Shown here one piece after another: positions 1-7,241 of a stretch of DNA of 64,000 nucleotides. A program made the translations under genes and the position numbers. Below the pieces are notes generated by a model. That model saw nothing but the letters and a program-made list of their open reading frames with translations, had not been told where the DNA came from and did not search any database. This DNA comes from Arthrobacter woluwensis. Lineage in GTDB: Bacteria > Actinomycetota > Actinomycetes > Actinomycetales > Micrococcaceae. The stretch is taken from the NCBI RefSeq assembly GCF_030816155.1, contig NZ_JAUSXR010000001.1, positions 2,914,001 through 2,978,000 of the forward strand. Reading direction: 5' to 3'. Numbering within the stretch: the first letter of the stretch is position 1; each line of letters opens with the position of its first letter.

Positions 1-228
1 CTCGAGGTGGGCAAGCAGGCCGATCTGGCGTTCTTCCGCCTCGACGGACTCCGCTTCTCCGGCAGCCACGATCCGCTCGCGGCCCTGCTGCTCTGCGGCG
101 CCGACCGTGCCGACCGCGTCATGGTCGGCGGACAGTGGCGCGTGGTGGACGGCGAGATCCCAGGTCTGGATCTGGAGGACCTCATCCGCCGGCACAGCGC
201 CGCCGCGCGCCGGATCATCTCCGTCTGA
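1..228 (+). CDS. 8-oxoguanine deaminase, C-terminal end (partial)
   Basis: The reading frame is open from base 1 and stops at 226-228, so only the last 75 residues are present. They match the C-terminal part of amidohydrolase-superfamily 8-oxoguanine/hydroxyatrazine-type deaminases: GKQADLAFFRLDGLRF, then a GGQWRVVDGEI turn typical of the final beta-sandwich of this fold, then a helical tail. These enzymes hydrolyse 8-oxoguanine to urate and ammonia in the cytosol, which fits the uricase and urate-permease genes immediately downstream. The metal-binding His and Asp residues lie outside the window. Membership of the amidohydrolase superfamily is fairly sure. The exact substrate is inferred from context, and a related cytosine or guanine deaminase is possible. 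Confidence 0.72.
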   Translation, partial: LEVGKQADLAFFRLDGLRFSGSHDPLAALLLCGADRADRVMVGGQWRVVDGEIPGLDLEDLIRRHSAAARRIISV

Positions 229-257
229 CGGCACACCCACCTGGTCCCGCACACCGA

Positions 258-289
258 AGAACCCCCGGGCGTCGTCGACCGGGGGTTCT
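258..289. terminator. Bidirectional rho-independent-type hairpin
   Basis: An 11-bp stem (AGAACCCCCGG at 258-268 paired with CCGGGGGTTCT at 279-289) encloses a 10-nt loop. It lies 30 bp after the deaminase stop and before the end of the convergent small gene at 328-537, so it can serve both. Confidence 0.7.
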
Positions 290-327
290 CAGGGTTCGGG
301 GCGAGTTCGGACTCTGGAGCCAGTGCC

Positions 328-537
328 TCAGGAACCGGAGGCGGGCTTACGGAAGAAGGGCAGACCCTTGACCCAGCGGTTGGCGGGGCGGCCCTTGGCA
401 GCCTCCGCTTCGCGGGCCCGGCGATAGGCCGGCAGGCAGAAGTCGGGATCGGTGCCGCCGAGCGGCAGGTAGAACTCCTGAGTGCGGGCCTGAGCCGCGA
501 GTTCGTGAATCCGTGTGGTGCTGCTGCGATCCTGCAT
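328..537 (-). CDS. Small hypothetical protein, 69 aa
   Basis: This reading frame on the minus strand is preceded by a good ribosome-binding site (AAGGAG, 8 nt before the ATG at 537), which is the main reason to call it. The product is about 69 residues, basic and without a signal peptide or membrane segment. It begins MQDRSSTTRIHELAAQAR and ends with a short basic tail. It converges on the deaminase gene and shares its terminator. I do not recognise the family and propose no function. Its promoter region overlaps the region between it and the uricase gene, so it is transcribed divergently from uricase and may share regulation with it. Confidence 0.55.
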   Translation of the reverse strand: MQDRSSTTRIHELAAQARTQEFYLPLGGTDPDFCLPAYRRAREAEAAKGRPANRWVKGLPFFRKPASGS

Positions 538-604
538 GATCTACTCCTTACCGTTCGCCCAGGGTCCGCATCGAGCGGACGATCCGTAGCTGATGTTCCG
601 CTTA

Positions 605-644
605 CTTCCGTATTGCGGAAGAACTTTTCTGTTCTACGAAAAGT
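605..644. promoter_or_regulatory. Two palindromic operator candidates upstream of uricase
   Basis: CTTCCG at 605-610 pairs with CGGAAG at 616-621; the core TTCCGTATTGCGGAA (606-620) matches the 15-bp palindromes at 5577-5591 and 47510-47524. Immediately after it, ACTTTTC (623-629) and GAAAAGT (638-644) form a second inverted repeat with an 8-nt spacer. I infer that the first is a site for the IclR regulator encoded at 4767-5523. The partner of the second is unknown. Confidence 0.55.
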
Positions 645-742
645 CTACGGAGGGGCCCCCGGGGCCGTCAAGACCCCCTCCGGGGACGTCATCAACGGCC
701 ACTGTCACAATCGCCTCTTTTGAATCAGTCAGAAAATGTGAT

Positions 743-771
743 TTACAACACCGGAAACCCGGGTCTAGGAT
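743..771 (+). promoter_or_regulatory. Sigma-70-type promoter candidate for uricase
   Basis: TTACAA (743-748) and TAGGAT (766-771) are separated by exactly 17 bp, giving a plausible -35/-10 pair and a leader of about 170 nt before the uricase ATG. The rest of 538-949 holds the operator candidates listed separately; I see no further gene in it. Confidence 0.45.
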
Positions 772-780
772 GAGTCTCAA

Positions 781-800
781 TTCGTGACGCAGATCACGAA
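781..800. promoter_or_regulatory. CRP/GlxR-like palindrome in the uricase leader
   Basis: TTCGTGA (781-787) and TCACGAA (794-800) form a perfect inverted repeat with a 6-nt spacer. The core GTGA-N6-TCAC is the spacing recognised by CRP-family regulators such as corynebacterial GlxR. It lies just downstream of the predicted -10 element, where binding would repress. Similar sites lie at 56859-56874 and 55555-55570. Confidence 0.4.
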
Positions 801-949
801 TACCTGAGAGCAGCAGGCAGGGTCGTAATGAGCTGGCATCCACGGATGTCGGCTCATTTTTTTGTGCCGGGATCCGCCAACAGGCGCCGCACGGCGCACG
901 ACACGACAACGGTGGACTGAGCATCCATCAGGAAAGTTGGGACAAGACC

Positions 950-1861
950 ATGAGCAACAACATCGTCCTCGGCAAGAACCAGTACGGCAAGGCGGAGAAC
1001 CGCGTCGTCAAGATCACCCGCGACACGGACCGCCACGAGATCGAGGATCTCAACGTCACCTCGCAGCTCCGCGGCGACTTCACCGCGGCGCACATCGACG
1101 GCGACAACGCCCACGTGGTCCCCACCGACACCCAGAAGAACACCGTCTTCGCCTTCGCCCGTGACGGCATCGGCTCCCCCGAGGAATTCCTCATCCGCCT
1201 GGCCAACCACTTCACCGGTGAGTTCGAGTGGGTCACGGGCGGCCGCTGGGAAGCCGAGCAGTTCGCCTGGGAGCGCATCCTCGCCGGCGGTGAGGAGCAC
1301 AACCACTCCTTCGTCCGCAAGGGCCAGGAAGTGCGCAACGCCGTCGTCACCAAGGACGGCGACGACCTTTACGTCATCTCCGGCCTGAACGACCTCACGG
1401 TCCTCAAGTCCACCCAGTCCGGCTTCGTGGGCTACCCGAAGGACAAGTACACCACCCTGCAGGAGACCACGGACCGCATCCTGGCCACCGACGTCTCGGC
1501 CCGCTGGCGCTACCGCAACGACGCCGTCGCCGAGGGTGGCATCGACTACAACGCCACCTACGAGTCCGTGAAGGCCCTCCTCCTGGAAGGCTTCTCCGAG
1601 GAGTACTCCTACGCGCTGCAGCAGACCCTGTTCCAGATGGCGCAGAAGGTCTTCGCGGCACACCCGGAGATCGACGAGCTGCGGTTCTCCACTCCGAACA
1701 AGCACCACTTCGTGGTGGACCTGTCCCCGTTCGGTCTCGACAACCCCGGCGAGGTCTTCTTCGCCGCGGACCGCCCGTACGGCCTGATCGAGGCCAACTT
1801 CGAGCGCGAGACCATCTCCGACCCGGGCAACGCCTGGGACGGCATCGTCGGCTTCTGCTGA
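950..1861 (+). CDS. pucL: Factor-independent urate hydroxylase (uricase)
   Basis: Uricase oxidises urate with O2 to 5-hydroxyisourate and H2O2 in the cytosol without metal or organic cofactor. The 303-residue length matches the family, and the sequence closely resembles the Arthrobacter enzyme. The N-terminal YGKAENRV block carries the catalytic Lys (K14), and the PTDTQKNTVFAFAR block carries the charge-relay Thr (T59) with D60 and the conserved Asn-Thr. The tandem repeat fold (two T-fold domains) is seen in VTGGRWE in the first half and STPNKHHFVVDL with the active-site His near residue 245. There is no peroxisomal tail, as expected for a bacterium. It is followed after 273 bp by the urate/xanthine permease. 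Upstream lie an IclR-type palindrome, a promoter and a CRP-like site. The ATG at 950 gives the family N-terminus, although the Shine-Dalgarno is weak. Confidence 0.96.
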   Translation: MSNNIVLGKNQYGKAENRVVKITRDTDRHEIEDLNVTSQLRGDFTAAHIDGDNAHVVPTDTQKNTVFAFARDGIGSPEEFLIRLANHFTGEFEWVTGGRWEAEQFAWERILAGGEEHNHSFVRKGQEVRNAVVTKDGDDLYVISGLNDLTVLKSTQSGFVGYPKDKYTTLQETTDRILATDVSARWRYRNDAVAEGGIDYNATYESVKALLLEGFSEEYSYALQQTLFQMAQKVFAAHPEIDELRFSTPNKHHFVVDLSPFGLDNPGEVFFAADRPYGLIEANFERETISDPGNAWDGIVGFC

Positions 1862-1873
1862 TCCCCTGACTCG

Positions 1874-1942
1874 CCCGGGCTGCGCGCCACCAGCGCCCCT
1901 CGTGCCTGCTCTGCACCGAGGCGGCCGCGAGCGCAGCCCGGG
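1874..1942 (+). terminator. Long-loop hairpin between uricase and permease
   Basis: CCCGGGCTGCGC at 1874-1885 pairs with GCGCAGCCCGGG at 1931-1942, a perfect 12-bp stem with a 45-nt loop. It starts 13 bp after the uricase stop and may attenuate or end uricase transcription before the permease. The remainder of 1943-2134 shows nothing else. Confidence 0.45.
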
Positions 1943-2134
1943 TGACACCCCCTCCCGGAGCGCACCCACCCGGCGACCCGGCGTCGTCGTTCCCTTGATC
2001 TTGTGACCGTTTCCGGCAATGGCGCCGGAACGCGCCGCACCACCTTCCCAGGCCCCCGGTGCCCCCACCGATGCCGGCCGATCGTCGCAACGCCGCGGCA
2101 CCCCATCAATCATTAGGCAGACAGGAAGTCTGAA

Positions 2135-3604
2135 ATGAGTGCAACAACCGTCAAACCCACCACCCGGCCGGAGGATGAGCGCCTCTCCCTCGGCAGCACC
2201 TTCGCGTACGGATTCCAGCACGTCCTCACCATGTATGGCGGGATCATCGCGCCGCCGCTCGTCATCGGCCAGGCCGCGGGCCTCAAGCCGGACGAGATCG
2301 GCGTCCTGATCGCCAGCTGTCTGTTCATGGGCGGCGCGGCGACCCTCCTCCAGACCCTCGGCATCAAGTTCTTCGGCTCGCAGCTCCCGCTGGTGCAGGG
2401 CGTGTCCTTCGCGGGCGTCGCCACCATGGGCGCGATCGTCTCCCAGGGCGGCGGTCTCCCGGCCGTGTTCGGCTCGGTGATCGTGGCCTCGATCATCGGG
2501 CTCGTGATCGCACCGCTCTTCTCGCAGATCCTGCGCTTCTTCCCGCCGGTGGTGACCGGCACCGTGATCACCACCATCGGCCTCACGCTGATGCCGGTGG
2601 CCGCCAACTGGGTCATGGGCGGCAACGCCAAGGCCGACAACTACGGCAGCATGGCCAACGTCGGGCTCGCGGGCCTGACCTTCGTGATCGTCCTGGTCCT
2701 CTCCAAGGTCGGCAGCGCCACCATCTCGAGGCTCTCCATCCTGCTGGCCATGGTGATCGGCACGATCATCGCCGTGTTCACGGGCCAGGCCAACTTCTCC
2801 AACGTGGGCAACGGACCGATCTTCGCGTTCCCGACCCCGTTCGCCTTCGGCCTGCCGACATTCAACGTGGCCGCCATCATCTCCATGTTCATCGTGATCC
2901 TGGTGACGCTGACCGAGACCAGCGCGGACATCATCGCCGTCGGTGAGATCGTCGGCACCAAGGTGGACCGCAAGCGCGTGGCCGATGGTCTCCGTGCGGA
3001 CATGATCTCCAGCGCCGTCTCCCCGGTGTTCGGTTCCTTCACTCAGAGCGCCTTCGCCCAGAACGTGGGTCTGGTGGCCATCACGGGCATCAAGAGCCGC
3101 TTCGTGGTCAGCGCCGGCGGTGTCATCCTGATCGTCCTCGGTCTGCTCCCCGTCATGGGCCGCGTGGTGGGCGCCGTGCCCATGCCGGTCCTCGGCGGCG
3201 CGGGCATCGTCCTCTTCGGCACGGTGGCCGCCTCCGGCATCCGCACCCTGTCCACGGTGGACTACAAGGGCAACATGAACCTCATCATCGTGGCGTCCTC
3301 GCTGGGCTTCGGTCTGCTGCCGGTGGTCAAGCCGGACATCTACCACGCTTTCCCGGACTGGTTCGTGACCATCTTCCACTCCGGCATCAGCTCGGCCGCC
3401 CTCATGGCGATCCTGCTGAACCTCCTGTTCAACTACTTCAAGACCGGCAACTCCAAGAACTCCTCGGTGTTCGTGGCCGGCACGGACCGCGTCCTCACCC
3501 CGCAGGACCTCCGCGGCTTGCGGGAGGGTGACCGCTTCGAGAACGGCAAGCTGATCGACTGCGACGGCAAGGAAGTCAAGGTCGAATCCGGCGGGGCCCA
3601 CTAG
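2135..3604 (+). CDS. NCS2 family urate/xanthine permease
   Basis: This is a cytoplasmic-membrane purine:proton (or cation) symporter of the nucleobase:cation symporter-2 family, 489 residues, with about 14 hydrophobic segments. Diagnostic signatures are FQHVLTMYGG in the first membrane segment, ETSADIIAVGE in segment 8 and the family motif QNVGLVAITG in segment 10. The QN-x-G-x4-TG form is the hallmark separating purine transporters in this family. Its place directly after uricase, in a urate-degrading cluster, points to urate or xanthine rather than uracil as substrate. A soluble C-terminal tail (after about residue 440) is charged. The start at 2135 is preceded by CAGGAAG. The gene ends in front of a 28-bp perfect stem that is probably its terminator. 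Confidence 0.93.
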   Translation: MSATTVKPTTRPEDERLSLGSTFAYGFQHVLTMYGGIIAPPLVIGQAAGLKPDEIGVLIASCLFMGGAATLLQTLGIKFFGSQLPLVQGVSFAGVATMGAIVSQGGGLPAVFGSVIVASIIGLVIAPLFSQILRFFPPVVTGTVITTIGLTLMPVAANWVMGGNAKADNYGSMANVGLAGLTFVIVLVLSKVGSATISRLSILLAMVIGTIIAVFTGQANFSNVGNGPIFAFPTPFAFGLPTFNVAAIISMFIVILVTLTETSADIIAVGEIVGTKVDRKRVADGLRADMISSAVSPVFGSFTQSAFAQNVGLVAITGIKSRFVVSAGGVILIVLGLLPVMGRVVGAVPMPVLGGAGIVLFGTVAASGIRTLSTVDYKGNMNLIIVASSLGFGLLPVVKPDIYHAFPDWFVTIFHSGISSAALMAILLNLLFNYFKTGNSKNSSVFVAGTDRVLTPQDLRGLREGDRFENGKLIDCDGKEVKVESGGAH

Positions 3605-3622
3605 CGCCGTCCTTGTCCTCCA

Positions 3623-3683
3623 CGCGAGGGAACAGCTGATGCCCGGAAGATGTGCTCTTCCGGGCATCAGCTGTTCCCTCGCG
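3623..3683. terminator. 28-bp perfect-stem bidirectional terminator
   Basis: Bases 3623-3650 and 3656-3683 form a perfect 28-bp stem with a 5-nt loop (TGTGC). It ends the permease transcript and contains the last codons and stop of the convergent gene at 3667-4623. Confidence 0.75.
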
Positions 3684-4623
3684 GAGTGGAAGGCTCCCAA
3701 CCGGCCTTCAGCAGCGCTTCCCGGACACGCACGACGGCGAACGGCCGGCTTCCCTTGAGGTCACCGTGGCCGATCCGCACCTCCGTCCACCCGGCTTCCT
3801 CGGTCAGCCGCTGACGCTCGAAGTCGCGACGGAACTGCGCGGAGTCCCGGTGAGTCTCGCCGTCGTACTGGAGGGAAAGCCGCCACCCCGGATAGGCGAG
3901 ATCCGGCCAGACGCACGGTCCTCGCCAGGGGAGATCGAGAGCGTGATTGAGCACGGGTTCCGGCAGGCCGTGATCGGCCAGCGCCAGCCGGAGAAAGGTC
4001 TCCTGGGCGGAATCCGCGCCGGCCCTGATGAGGTCCAACGCTGCTCGGGCGTTCTTCACCCCGCGTTTTCCCGGATGCGCCGCGACGACACGTCGGAGGT
4101 CGGCCGTGGTGCACAGGGGGATTTTCGGGCGTGGGTGGGATTCCGGATGCTCGCTGACGAAGTAGTCCCCCACGGCGACGAGGTCATGAAGTGGGAGCAG
4201 TTCGGCCAGGTCAAGGAACGTACGCGCCGGGGAGGTCACCCGCACACCCTCCGTCACGACCACCTCACCCGGAGCGAAGCTCAGCTTCCGGCCGGTGACC
4301 CGCCTCCGCCGCGGCTGCCCGGAGCCACGCGACCGCGCCAGTCGGATCTCAGCCGAGGCCTGGATCCAGAAGGGCAAAGGCGCACCCCAGATCCCAGCAG
4401 CGCTGAGGTCCACCAACGTGACCGAGGGGTCGAGTTCCGTGTAGGCGCGCAGAGCGTCCGCGTGAGACTCCACCGGCCCCGAAGGAATTCGGATCCCTCG
4501 CGACGGAGCGTGCAGATCCGACCCGTGGGTCCGTTTCCGTGGAACACCCAGCCGGTCGGAATGCGGGAGAGCGAAGGAGGTGCTCACCAACTCGGGTGGC
4601 AGGGATGTAGGGCGGCGGGGCAT
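3667..4623 (-). CDS. Hypothetical protein with DUF559/Vsr-like C-terminal nuclease fold
   Basis: This 318-residue protein on the minus strand is convergent with the permease. The C-terminal third carries a PD-(D/E)xK-like pattern: an early Glu in SAQETFLRLALADHG, then WPDLAYPGWRLSLQYDGETH and an RDFERQRLTEEAGWTEVRI strand-helix, as in Vsr/DUF559 restriction-endonuclease-fold proteins. The middle region (VTLVDLSAAGIWGAPLP, then GVRVTSPARTFLDLAELL) resembles the C-terminal region of AbiEi-type actinobacterial proteins. Such proteins are common single genes in Arthrobacter relatives and their role is not established; DNA binding or cleavage is an inference from the fold. There is no signal peptide. 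The stop codon lies inside a long terminator stem. The start at 4623 is the first ATG and is not certain. Confidence 0.72.
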   Translation of the reverse strand: MPRRPTSLPPELVSTSFALPHSDRLGVPRKRTHGSDLHAPSRGIRIPSGPVESHADALRAYTELDPSVTLVDLSAAGIWGAPLPFWIQASAEIRLARSRGSGQPRRRRVTGRKLSFAPGEVVVTEGVRVTSPARTFLDLAELLPLHDLVAVGDYFVSEHPESHPRPKIPLCTTADLRRVVAAHPGKRGVKNARAALDLIRAGADSAQETFLRLALADHGLPEPVLNHALDLPWRGPCVWPDLAYPGWRLSLQYDGETHRDSAQFRRDFERQRLTEEAGWTEVRIGHGDLKGSRPFAVVRVREALLKAGWEPSTPRGNS

Positions 4624-4688
4624 GCCTCATTCTGCCCACCCGCACACACCTCGCGAGACGTTATCCACAGGATCACGAAGCCCCACAC

Positions 4689-4749
4689 CGCGAAGTCACA
4701 GATGGCGCCCCTAAAACCTCTCGGTAGGGGCGCCATCTGTGACTTCGCG
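4689..4749. repeat. REP-like palindrome (copy 1), probable iclR terminator
   Basis: Bases 4689-4712 and 4726-4749 form a perfect 24-bp stem with a 13-nt loop. A closely related palindrome lies at 58830-58890; the arms differ at three positions, each with the matching change in the other arm. It sits just after the iclR stop. Confidence 0.7.
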
Positions 4750-4766
4750 TGGGGAGGGAGAGAGGG

Positions 4767-5523
4767 TCAGACCCGGTTGAACTCCTGGGACAGGGCGTGG
4801 GCGGCCTCCGTCAGCATCGGGACGGCCCGCTCGGAGAACGCCTGGTCCACGCGGGTGATCGGGCCGGAGACCGAGATGGCGCACGGGGTCGGCGCGTTCG
4901 GCACGGCCATGGCGAAGCACCGCACGCCGAGCTCCTGCTCCTCCTCGTCGATCGAGTAGCCGCGTTCGCGGATCAGGGCGAGGTCGTCCAGCAGGGCCTC
5001 GACGGACCCCAGGCTCTTGACGGTGGGCGTCGGCATCCCGGCGCGCTGCACGATCCCGCGCACGGTCTCGTCGTCGAGCTGAGCGAGGATCGCCTTGCCC
5101 ACACCGGTCGCGTGCATGTGGGCACGGCGGCCCACTTCGGTGAACATGCGCATGGCGTGCGGCGAGGGCACCTGAGCGACGTAGATGATCATGTCCGTGT
5201 CCAGCACCGCCATGTTCGCGGTCTCGCCGAGACGGTCCACCAGGAACTTGAGCTGCGGGCGCGCGACGGCGCCGAGCTGCATCGAGGCCGCCTCGCCGAG
5301 GCGGATCAGCCGCGGGCCGAGGGCGTAGCGCCGGTTGGGCAGCTGCCGGATGTAGCCGAGCGACACGAGGGTCCGCAGGAGCCGGTGGATCGTGGGCAAT
5401 GGCAGATCCGTGGAGGAGGACAGCTCACTGAGCGTCACGTCTCCGCCCGCATCAGTGATGAGTTCCAGCAGTTCAAAGACCGCGTTCCACGGACTGAACT
5501 CCGCCTGAGGTCTTCTCCGCCAT
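4767..5523 (-). CDS. IclR family transcriptional regulator (frameshifted as given)
   Basis: An IclR-type repressor/activator expected to control the surrounding ureide and glyoxylate genes. The wHTH is clear (VTLSELSSSTDLPLPTIHRL, then LLRTLVSLGYIRQ), followed by the effector-binding IclR domain (MHATGVGKAILAQLDDETV; the ERGYSIDEEEQELGVRC region). The natural start is the ATG at 5523, preceded by AAGGAG. It reads MAEKTSGGVQSVER, the usual family N-terminus, but then runs into TGA. Continuation (VFELLELITDAGG) is in another frame, so one extra C lies near 5480-5481; removing it gives a 251-residue protein of normal length. A longer open frame starting at 5621 avoids the break but lacks a ribosome-binding site and crosses the operator region. 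The break is either an assembly error or a real loss of the repressor. Divergent from the malic enzyme gene. Confidence 0.88.
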
Positions 5524-5576
5524 CTCAACTCCTTCCCGCTTCGTTGCGTATGGTGCGGTACCGTCCGGTAAATCTT

Positions 5577-5591
5577 ATCCGCATAGTGGAA
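5577..5591. promoter_or_regulatory. IclR-type operator candidate at the iclR promoter
   Basis: ATCCGCATAGTGGAA matches TTCC-N7-GGAA with one mismatch and agrees with the sites at 606-620 and 47510-47524. The half site AGTGGAAAGA (5585-5594) is repeated inverted as TCTTTCCACT (5662-5671), suggesting cooperative binding across the intergenic region. Confidence 0.55.
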
Positions 5592-5643
5592 AGAGCCGTG
5601 GACCGTCTGCCTACCATCCAACAGTTAGAAACGGTCCAGAAGC

Positions 5644-5661
5644 AAGAGCAATTGCTCTTGT
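5644..5661. promoter_or_regulatory. Perfect 18-bp palindrome between iclR and malic enzyme
   Basis: CAAGAGCAATTGCTCTTG is a perfect spacerless palindrome in the 228-bp divergent region. It lies inside the inverted AGTGGAAAGA/TCTTTCCACT pair and does not resemble the TTCC-N7-GGAA sites, so a second regulator may bind here. Confidence 0.5.
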
Positions 5662-5751
5662 CTTTCCACTTTGTAGAGAATAATATCCATAATACGAAAA
5701 CATCTCGCGGGAGGCTGACGCTCCGCGGGCCCAACACTGGAGGAGAATTCA

Positions 5752-7167
5752 ATGGCGAATCCCAGCCCCGGAAATTCCATCACCCTGCGGGTCGAGGCCC
5801 CCTCGAGCTTCACCGCGACCAGCGAACTGGCCGCCGCCGTCGGCAACGCCGGCGCTGCCGTCACCGCACTGGACGTGGCGGAATCCCACCACAACACCAT
5901 CGTCGTCGACGTCACCTGCAACACCACGGATGACGAGCACGCCAAGCGCGTCGAAGCCGCCCTGAACGCCCTCGACGGCGTCAAGGTCCTCCACGTCTCG
6001 GACCGCACCTTCCTCATGCACCTCGGCGGCAAGCTCGAGGTGGTCCCGAAGGTCCCGCTCCGCAACCGTGACGACCTGTCCCGCGCCTACACGCCCGGCG
6101 TCGCCCGCGTCTGCATGGCGATCGCCGAGGATCCCTCCGCCGCCCGCAACCTGACGGTCAAGCGCAACACGGTCGCCGTGGTGACCGACGGTTCCGCCGT
6201 CCTGGGCCTCGGCAACATCGGCCCGGCCGCCGCCCTCCCCGTCATGGAAGGCAAGGCCGCCCTGTTCAAGCAGTTCGCCAACGTCGACGCCTGGCCGGTC
6301 TGCCTGGACACCCAGGACACCGAGGAGATCATCCGCACCGTCAAGCTCCTGGCACCCGTCTTCGGCGGCGTGAACCTCGAGGACATCGCCGCTCCCCGCT
6401 GCTTCGAGATCGAGGCCCGCCTGCGCGACGAGCTCGACATCCCGGTCTTCCACGACGACCAGCACGGCACCGCGATCGTCACCCTCGCCGCCCTCGTCAA
6501 CGCCCTGCGCGTGGTGGGCAAGAAGATCGAGGACGTCAAGATCGTGGTCTCGGGCGTCGGCGCCGCCGGCTCCGCCATCATCCAGCTCCTCAAGGCCCAG
6601 GGTGCGCAGCACATCATCGCCGCCGGCCGCTCCGGCGCCATCCACAAGGGTGAGAGCTACGACGACCACCACCGCACGTGGATCGCCACCAACACCAACG
6701 AAGAAGGCTTCTCCGGCAGCCTCCACGACGCGCTCGTGGGCGCCGACGTCTTCATCGGCGTCTCCGCTCCGAACATCCTCGCCGAGGAGCACGTGGCGTC
6801 CATGGCCGACGACGCGATCGTCTTCGCCATGGCCAACCCGACCCCCGAGGTGGACCCGGTCGTCGCGTCCAAGCACGCCGCCGTCGTCGCCACCGGGCGC
6901 AGCGACTTCCCGAACCAGATCAACAACGTGCTGGCCTTCCCGGGCCTGTTCCGCGGTCTTCTGGACGCCGGGGCCAGCGACATCACGCCGGACATGCTCG
7001 TCGCGGCCGCCGAGGCCATCGCCAACCGCGTGGCGGATGATGAACTCAACGCCAGCTACATCATCCCGAGCATCTTCGATCTTCAGGTGACCAAGGACGT
7101 CGCCGCGGCCGTCGCCGCTGCCGCCCACGCCAATTCGGCCGCTGCTGAGGCAGTGGCAGCCCTCTGA
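5752..7167 (+). CDS. NAD(P)-dependent malic enzyme with N-terminal ACT-like domain
   Basis: Malic enzyme oxidatively decarboxylates malate to pyruvate, giving NAD(P)H. The 471-residue protein has an N-terminal ACT-like regulatory segment (about 1-85) and then the malic N-domain with [25 protein letters not shown] and [17 protein letters not shown]. The metal-binding [16 protein letters not shown] follows, then a Rossmann fold with [16 protein letters not shown] and the closing NPTPEV and [17 protein letters not shown] blocks. In this setting it drains malate made from glyoxylate by the malate synthase next door. The start at 5752 has a strong GGAGGAG site. It is transcribed divergently from iclR, with operator candidates between them. 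Cofactor preference cannot be read safely from the sequence. Confidence 0.94.
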   Translation: MANPSPGNSITLRVEAPSSFTATSELAAAVGNAGAAVTALDVAESHHNTIVVDVTCNTTDDEHAKRVEAALNALDGVKVLHVSDRTFLMHLGGKLEVVPKVPLRNRDDLSRAYTPGVARVCMAIAEDPSAARNLTVKRNTVAVVTDGSAVLGLGNIGPAAALPVMEGKAALFKQFANVDAWPVCLDTQDTEEIIRTVKLLAPVFGGVNLEDIAAPRCFEIEARLRDELDIPVFHDDQHGTAIVTLAALVNALRVVGKKIEDVKIVVSGVGAAGSAIIQLLKAQGAQHIIAAGRSGAIHKGESYDDHHRTWIATNTNEEGFSGSLHDALVGADVFIGVSAPNILAEEHVASMADDAIVFAMANPTPEVDPVVASKHAAVVATGRSDFPNQINNVLAFPGLFRGLLDAGASDITPDMLVAAAEAIANRVADDELNASYIIPSIFDLQVTKDVAAAVAAAAHANSAAAEAVAAL

Positions 7168-7189
7168 CCGGCTGGGTAATCCAGCACTC

Positions 7190-7217
7190 GCCGTCCGGCC
7201 CCGCGGGGCCGGACGGC
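7190..7217 (+). terminator. Intercistronic hairpin before malate synthase
   Basis: GCCGTCCGGCCCC (7190-7202) and GGGGCCGGACGGC (7205-7217) form a 13-bp GC stem with a very short loop. It lies within the 74-bp gap and may reduce read-through or protect the upstream message. Confidence 0.5.
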
Positions 7218-7241
7218 ACCGTGGAGAAGTAAGGACAGCAC

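Noticed and set aside
854..3700. 948-codon minus-strand open frame over uricase and permease
   Set aside because: Composition is Asp/Arg/His-rich, typical of antisense frames in high-GC DNA, with no recognisable domain; the plus-strand genes have clear families.
4767..5621. Long IclR reading frame beginning at 5621 as the true start
   Set aside because: It lacks a ribosome-binding site, gives an odd basic N-terminus and spans the operator region, whereas the ATG at 5523 has AAGGAG and encodes the normal family N-terminus apart from one extra base.
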